Assembly (NCBI RefSeq): GCF_011090385.1
Contig: NZ_SEWW01000006.1
Location: 1 to 64,000, forward strand
Length of the DNA: 64,000 bases
Direction: 5' to 3'
Source: Aquirufa beregesia
Lineage (GTDB): Bacteria; Bacteroidota; Bacteroidia; Cytophagales; Spirosomataceae
The notes below the pieces were generated by a model, which saw only the letters and a list, made by a program, of their open reading frames with translations, did no database searches and had not been told where the DNA came from. The position numbers and the translations under genes are program-made. Below, one piece after another: positions 61,007 to 64,000 of the stretch (positions within the stretch are counted from its first letter, which is position 1; every line of letters begins with the position of its first letter).

Positions 61007-61951
61007 ATGAAAAGAAGATCATTTTTACAAACTACCGGAATTTTGGGATTAGCGAGTCCTGCATTATTAGAACAACAAACTACCATCCCTGAACCTATCA
61101 TCATAGCCACTTGGAAAAATGAAAAAGGTACCCAAGCGGGTTACCAAAAAATCATGGAAACAGGTAAAGCCTTGGACGGTGTAGAAGCGGGTGCTTGGGT
61201 ACCCGAAGCAGACCCCAATGAAACTACGGTGGGTTATGGTGGCTATCCGGATAGAGATGGCCATGTGACCCTAGATGCCTGCATCATGGATCATCTGGGC
61301 AATGCTGGTTCAGTTACATTCTTGGAACATATCATGCACCCCATTTCAGTAGCTAGAGCCGTGATGGAAAAAACACCTCACGTGATGCTTTCTGGTGCAG
61401 GAGCCCTAGAATTCGCATTATCTCAAGGATTCAAGAAGCAAGACTTACTGACCGAGAAATCAAAGAAAGCCTGGCTAGAATGGAAAAAACAAGCCAAATA
61501 CGAGCCTAAAGTGAACATTGAACGTCATGATACCATTGGTCTATTGGCTTTAGGCAAAGCAGGCGAAATAGCAGGGGCATGTTCTACCAGCGGAATGGCC
61601 TTTAAAATGCATGGGCGCGTCGGTGACTCCCCGATCATCGGTGGAGCGGTATTTTGCGACGATGAAGTGGGGGGTGCTTGTGCCACAGGTTTAGGTGAAT
61701 TTGTCATGAAAACCTTAGGTTCATTTCTGATTGTGGAGTTTATGCGACAAGGCAAAAGTCCGCAACAGGCTTGTGAAGAGGCTATTATGCGAATTGTTAA
61801 ACGCTATAAATACCAGGAATTTCAAGTTGGTTATTTGGCCATGAATAAAAAAGGGGAATATGGCGCTTATTCTATCCAAAAAGGCTTTAATTTCACTATT
61901 ACCAAAAATGGTAAAACGGAAGTAATAGAAAGTGCCTCTTACATGTCTTAA
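61007..61951 (+). CDS. Tat-exported N4-(GlcNAc)-asparaginase family Ntn hydrolase
   Basis: 314-residue protein of the aspartylglucosaminidase/isoaspartyl peptidase family. Tat signal KRRSFLQTTGILGLASPALL, then GVEAGAWVPEADPN and GYGGYPDRDGHVTLDACIM. Self-cleavage is expected before Thr176 in HDTIGLLALG, which becomes the nucleophile, with GRVGDSPIIGGAVFCDDEVG and ACATGLGEF downstream, as in glycosylasparaginase. It would free asparagine-linked GlcNAc or cleave isoaspartyl bonds in the periplasm. Glycogen synthase follows 12 bases downstream. Confidence 0.9.
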   Translation: MKRRSFLQTTGILGLASPALLEQQTTIPEPIIIATWKNEKGTQAGYQKIMETGKALDGVEAGAWVPEADPNETTVGYGGYPDRDGHVTLDACIMDHLGNAGSVTFLEHIMHPISVARAVMEKTPHVMLSGAGALEFALSQGFKKQDLLTEKSKKAWLEWKKQAKYEPKVNIERHDTIGLLALGKAGEIAGACSTSGMAFKMHGRVGDSPIIGGAVFCDDEVGGACATGLGEFVMKTLGSFLIVEFMRQGKSPQQACEEAIMRIVKRYKYQEFQVGYLAMNKKGEYGAYSIQKGFNFTITKNGKTEVIESASYMS

Positions 61952-61963
61952 ATCATTTTCACT

Positions 61964-63796
61964 ATGACGAACGAAGTTAAAACAAGAAAGCCCGTAGTTA
62001 AAAAGAAATTCTTAGTCGAAATAGCTTGGGAAACATGTAATCAAGTAGGTGGGATTTATACGGTTATTCGAACCAAAGTTCCTTCTATGGTAGAAAAATG
62101 GGGCGATGACTATGCTTTATTAGGACCCTATTTCCCGCAAACGGCTGCCGCAGAATTTGAAGCATTACCTGTAGGGGAAGATACTCCCATGGAAAGAGCC
62201 ATTTTGTGGATGAGAGAACAGGGCTACCAAGTTCATTATGGAAACTGGTTGATCACCGGTAAACCCAAAATTATCCTTTTTGATATTGCTTCTATTTACG
62301 ATCAAATCAATGCCATCAAAGGGCGGATTTGGGAAAACCATAAGATATCCACCTTAGGCGTAGAAGAACTGGTAAATCAGACGATAGCCTTGGGTGAATT
62401 AATCCGACTTTTCATTAGCAAATGGGCACAAGAAAACCAAAATAAAAAAGACCTTATCGTTCATTTTCATGAATGGATGGCTTCTACTTGTCTACCCGAT
62501 TTAAAGAAAGAAAAAGTAAAAATTTCCACCGTATTCACCACGCATGCCACCATGCTAGGGCGTTATCTAGCGGGCAATGTACCCAACTTTTATGATGTCA
62601 TTGATACCTTTGATTGGCACAAGGAAGCAGTCAATTATGGCATTGAGGCTCAAGCTAGTTTCGAAAGACAAGCCGCACAAAAAGCAGATGTCCTAACTAC
62701 AGTCAGTGATATTACGGCAAAAGAATGTCAATATTTTCTAGGTCGAATACCTGAGCTCATCTTACCCAATGGATTAAATATTCAACGTTTTGCGGCTTTG
62801 CATGAACACCAAAATTTGCACTCCAAATACAAGCAGAATCTATCTGAATTTGTCATGGGGCATTTTTTCCAAAGTCAGGCATTTGATTTGGATCAAACTC
62901 TATACCTATTTACTTCTGGACGATTTGAATATAGCAATAAAGGGTACGATTTAACGCTGGATGCGCTTGCCTTGTTAAATCAAAAAATGAAGGAGATTGG
63001 TTCCAAGAAAACGGTGGTTATGTTTTTTGTCACTAAACAACCTTACCATTCCATTGATCCCGAAGTATTACACTCCAGAGCGGTATTGGATGAAATCCGA
63101 GAAAACTGCTCAGCCATAGAAAAAGAGGTAGGAGAAAAGCTATTTTTAGCTGCTGCGTCATCCAACAATTTGCAACTGCCTGATTTAAACAATTTTGTGG
63201 ATGAATATTGGCGACTTCGTTTAAGAAGAACGGTTCAAACCTGGAAATCAAATGCTAGACCTAAAGTGGTCACTCACTTATTAAAACAAGAAGATGATAT
63301 CATCCGAAACTTGCATCGAACTAATTTATTAAATAATCCGGATGATAAAGTCAAAATCGTATATCACCCTGATTTTATCGTTTCAACCAACCCCTTGTTT
63401 GGCTTAGATTACAGTCAATTCGTTCGCGGATGTCATTTAGGGGTATTTCCAAGTTATTATGAGCCATGGGGATATACGCCATTGGAATGTATGGCTAGAG
63501 GGGTGCCTACGGTAACATCTGATCTATCTGGTTTTGGGGATTATATCATGCAAATTATGCGTGATTATGAACAATGGGGTGTCAGCGTAGTCAATCGCAA
63601 ATCCCAGACTTACCAAGAGTCTGTGGAGCAATTGGCCCATAATTTATTCAAATTTACGCAGCAATCTCAAAGAGAAAGAATTACGCAAAGAAATCGGGTT
63701 GAGAGTATTTCAGATACCTTTGATTGGTCTAATTTGCGTAGCTATTACGACACGGCTCATGAATTAGCCTTAATGAAAAAAAGAAATAAGGCATAA
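61964..63796 (+). CDS. Glycogen synthase, animal/fungal type (GT3)
   Basis: 610-residue cytosolic glycosyltransferase of family GT3 rather than the bacterial GT5 GlgA. Hallmarks: FLVEIAWETCNQVGGIYTV (UDP-glucose-binding loop), FHEWMASTCLP, STVFTTHATMLGRYLAG, VSDITAKECQYFLGR, LPNGLNI, FTSGRFEYSNKGYD, and the donor-site block GVFPSYYEPWGYTPLECMAR. It would extend glycogen using UDP-glucose. Bacterial members lack the phosphorylated tails of eukaryotic enzymes, as this one does. It follows the asparaginase-family gene by 12 bases and ends at a terminator. Confidence 0.93.
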   Translation: MTNEVKTRKPVVKKKFLVEIAWETCNQVGGIYTVIRTKVPSMVEKWGDDYALLGPYFPQTAAAEFEALPVGEDTPMERAILWMREQGYQVHYGNWLITGKPKIILFDIASIYDQINAIKGRIWENHKISTLGVEELVNQTIALGELIRLFISKWAQENQNKKDLIVHFHEWMASTCLPDLKKEKVKISTVFTTHATMLGRYLAGNVPNFYDVIDTFDWHKEAVNYGIEAQASFERQAAQKADVLTTVSDITAKECQYFLGRIPELILPNGLNIQRFAALHEHQNLHSKYKQNLSEFVMGHFFQSQAFDLDQTLYLFTSGRFEYSNKGYDLTLDALALLNQKMKEIGSKKTVVMFFVTKQPYHSIDPEVLHSRAVLDEIRENCSAIEKEVGEKLFLAAASSNNLQLPDLNNFVDEYWRLRLRRTVQTWKSNARPKVVTHLLKQEDDIIRNLHRTNLLNNPDDKVKIVYHPDFIVSTNPLFGLDYSQFVRGCHLGVFPSYYEPWGYTPLECMARGVPTVTSDLSGFGDYIMQIMRDYEQWGVSVVNRKSQTYQESVEQLAHNLFKFTQQSQRERITQRNRVESISDTFDWSNLRSYYDTAHELALMKKRNKA

Positions 63797-63836
63797 ATAA
63801 AGGAAAGATAAATTTAGATATACACCTTTATTATGT

Positions 63837-63876
63837 AAAAGCCTTGTCAGCCTTCAACGGCTCGACAAGGCTTTTT
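63837..63876. terminator. Terminator of glycogen synthase
   Basis: Stem AAAAGCCTTGTC (63837-63848) and GACAAGGCTTTT (63864-63875) with an inner AGCC/GGCT stem and T-run behind. It overlaps the stop of the convergent AlkD-like gene and can serve both. Confidence 0.88.
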
Positions 63877-64000
63877 TATAGGTGTTTGAGCGCTTCTCTC
63901 CTACTCAATGGGGCCAAATTATTCGATTGAACAAAATCCTTCACCCAAACTCCATCCACTCGGGCATATTGCCTTAATGACCAGCCTATCGCTTTCTGGA
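63876..64000 (-). CDS. DNA alkylation repair protein (AlkD-like), C-terminal end
   Basis: Partial gene running off the right edge; the last 41 codons are present and end in TAA at 63876. They read QKAIGWSLRQYARVDGVWVK then DFVQSNNLAPLSRREALKHL. This is the characteristic end of AlkD-type HEAT-repeat DNA glycosylases (KAIGWALREY, LSxLSRREALKHL). The N-terminal HEAT repeats lie outside the window. Confidence 0.88.
   Translation of the reverse strand, partial: QKAIGWSLRQYARVDGVWVKDFVQSNNLAPLSRREALKHL

Overview
The window is a chromosomal segment of a Bacteroidota bacterium, most likely a Cytophagales-type aerobe (the order is my inference). Evidence: a type IX secretion cargo with a gliding-motility-associated C-terminal domain next to a PorP/SprF gene, an animal/fungal-type (GT3) glycogen synthase, a long-tailed Rho, a eukaryote-like class Ia NrdB, few Shine-Dalgarno sequences, and several Bacteroidetes-type promoters (TTG, 17-23 bases, TAnnTTTG). 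The DNA is AT-rich. I found no tRNA, rRNA, CRISPR array, intact insertion sequence or prophage.

Layout. 1-2.2 kb is accessory: an orphan AbiEi/DUF6577-like gene, a non-coding block of raised G+C, and a Cass2/GyrI-like effector-binding gene. 2.2-11.9 kb is mostly carbohydrate-related: a DUF4965 glutaminase-like exoprotein with a zinc dehydrogenase, an ABC-transporter deletion scar, a flavin reductase with a MmcQ/YjbR protein, a Tat-exported sugar isomerase-like protein, and a tightly overlapping GH130 - VOC - DUF4954 operon. 11.9-31.9 kb holds metabolism and housekeeping: M28 peptidase, gcvP, fadN-fadA, rocD, ygiD, rho, bioF-bioD-bioA, a GMC oxidoreductase, HupE/UreJ, nrdB. 32-38.4 kb holds uvrA-nuoN and a long PurF paralogue. 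38.5-46.2 kb is a surface region: T9SS cargo, PorP/SprF, a large SLBB export protein and a Wzz-like chain-length protein. 46.3-50.9 kb is rimP-nusA-infB on the minus strand. 51-64 kb carries fabI, a DUF4833 protein, a cobalamin-riboswitch-controlled btuB-like receptor, tag-dpm-hemJ, smpB, an OmpH/Skp protein, a penicillin-acylase-family protein, an Ntn asparaginase with GT3 glycogen synthase, and the end of an AlkD-like gene.

Most notable: (i) a family of 33-bp near-perfect palindromes (half-site AACGCTGTCAAGGTTT or close variants) in five copies plus an arm-swapped copy, mostly just behind stop codons; (ii) a terminator-like hairpin in the rimP-nusA-infB leader, placed as a possible attenuator; (iii) a cobalamin riboswitch with a hairpin next to the btuB start codon; (iv) an ABC ATPase cut at its Walker A motif and joined to an unrelated 3' end; (v) the uncharacterised GH130-VOC-DUF4954 operon; (vi) apparently leaderless starts for uvrA and porP. 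No single locus is clearly a new defence or mobile system. The best candidates for undescribed biology are the DUF4954 operon and the palindrome family.

Gene starts were moved inward where the longest frame began at TTG or GTG or ran upstream of an obvious signal peptide or conserved N-terminus. The reasons are given per gene.
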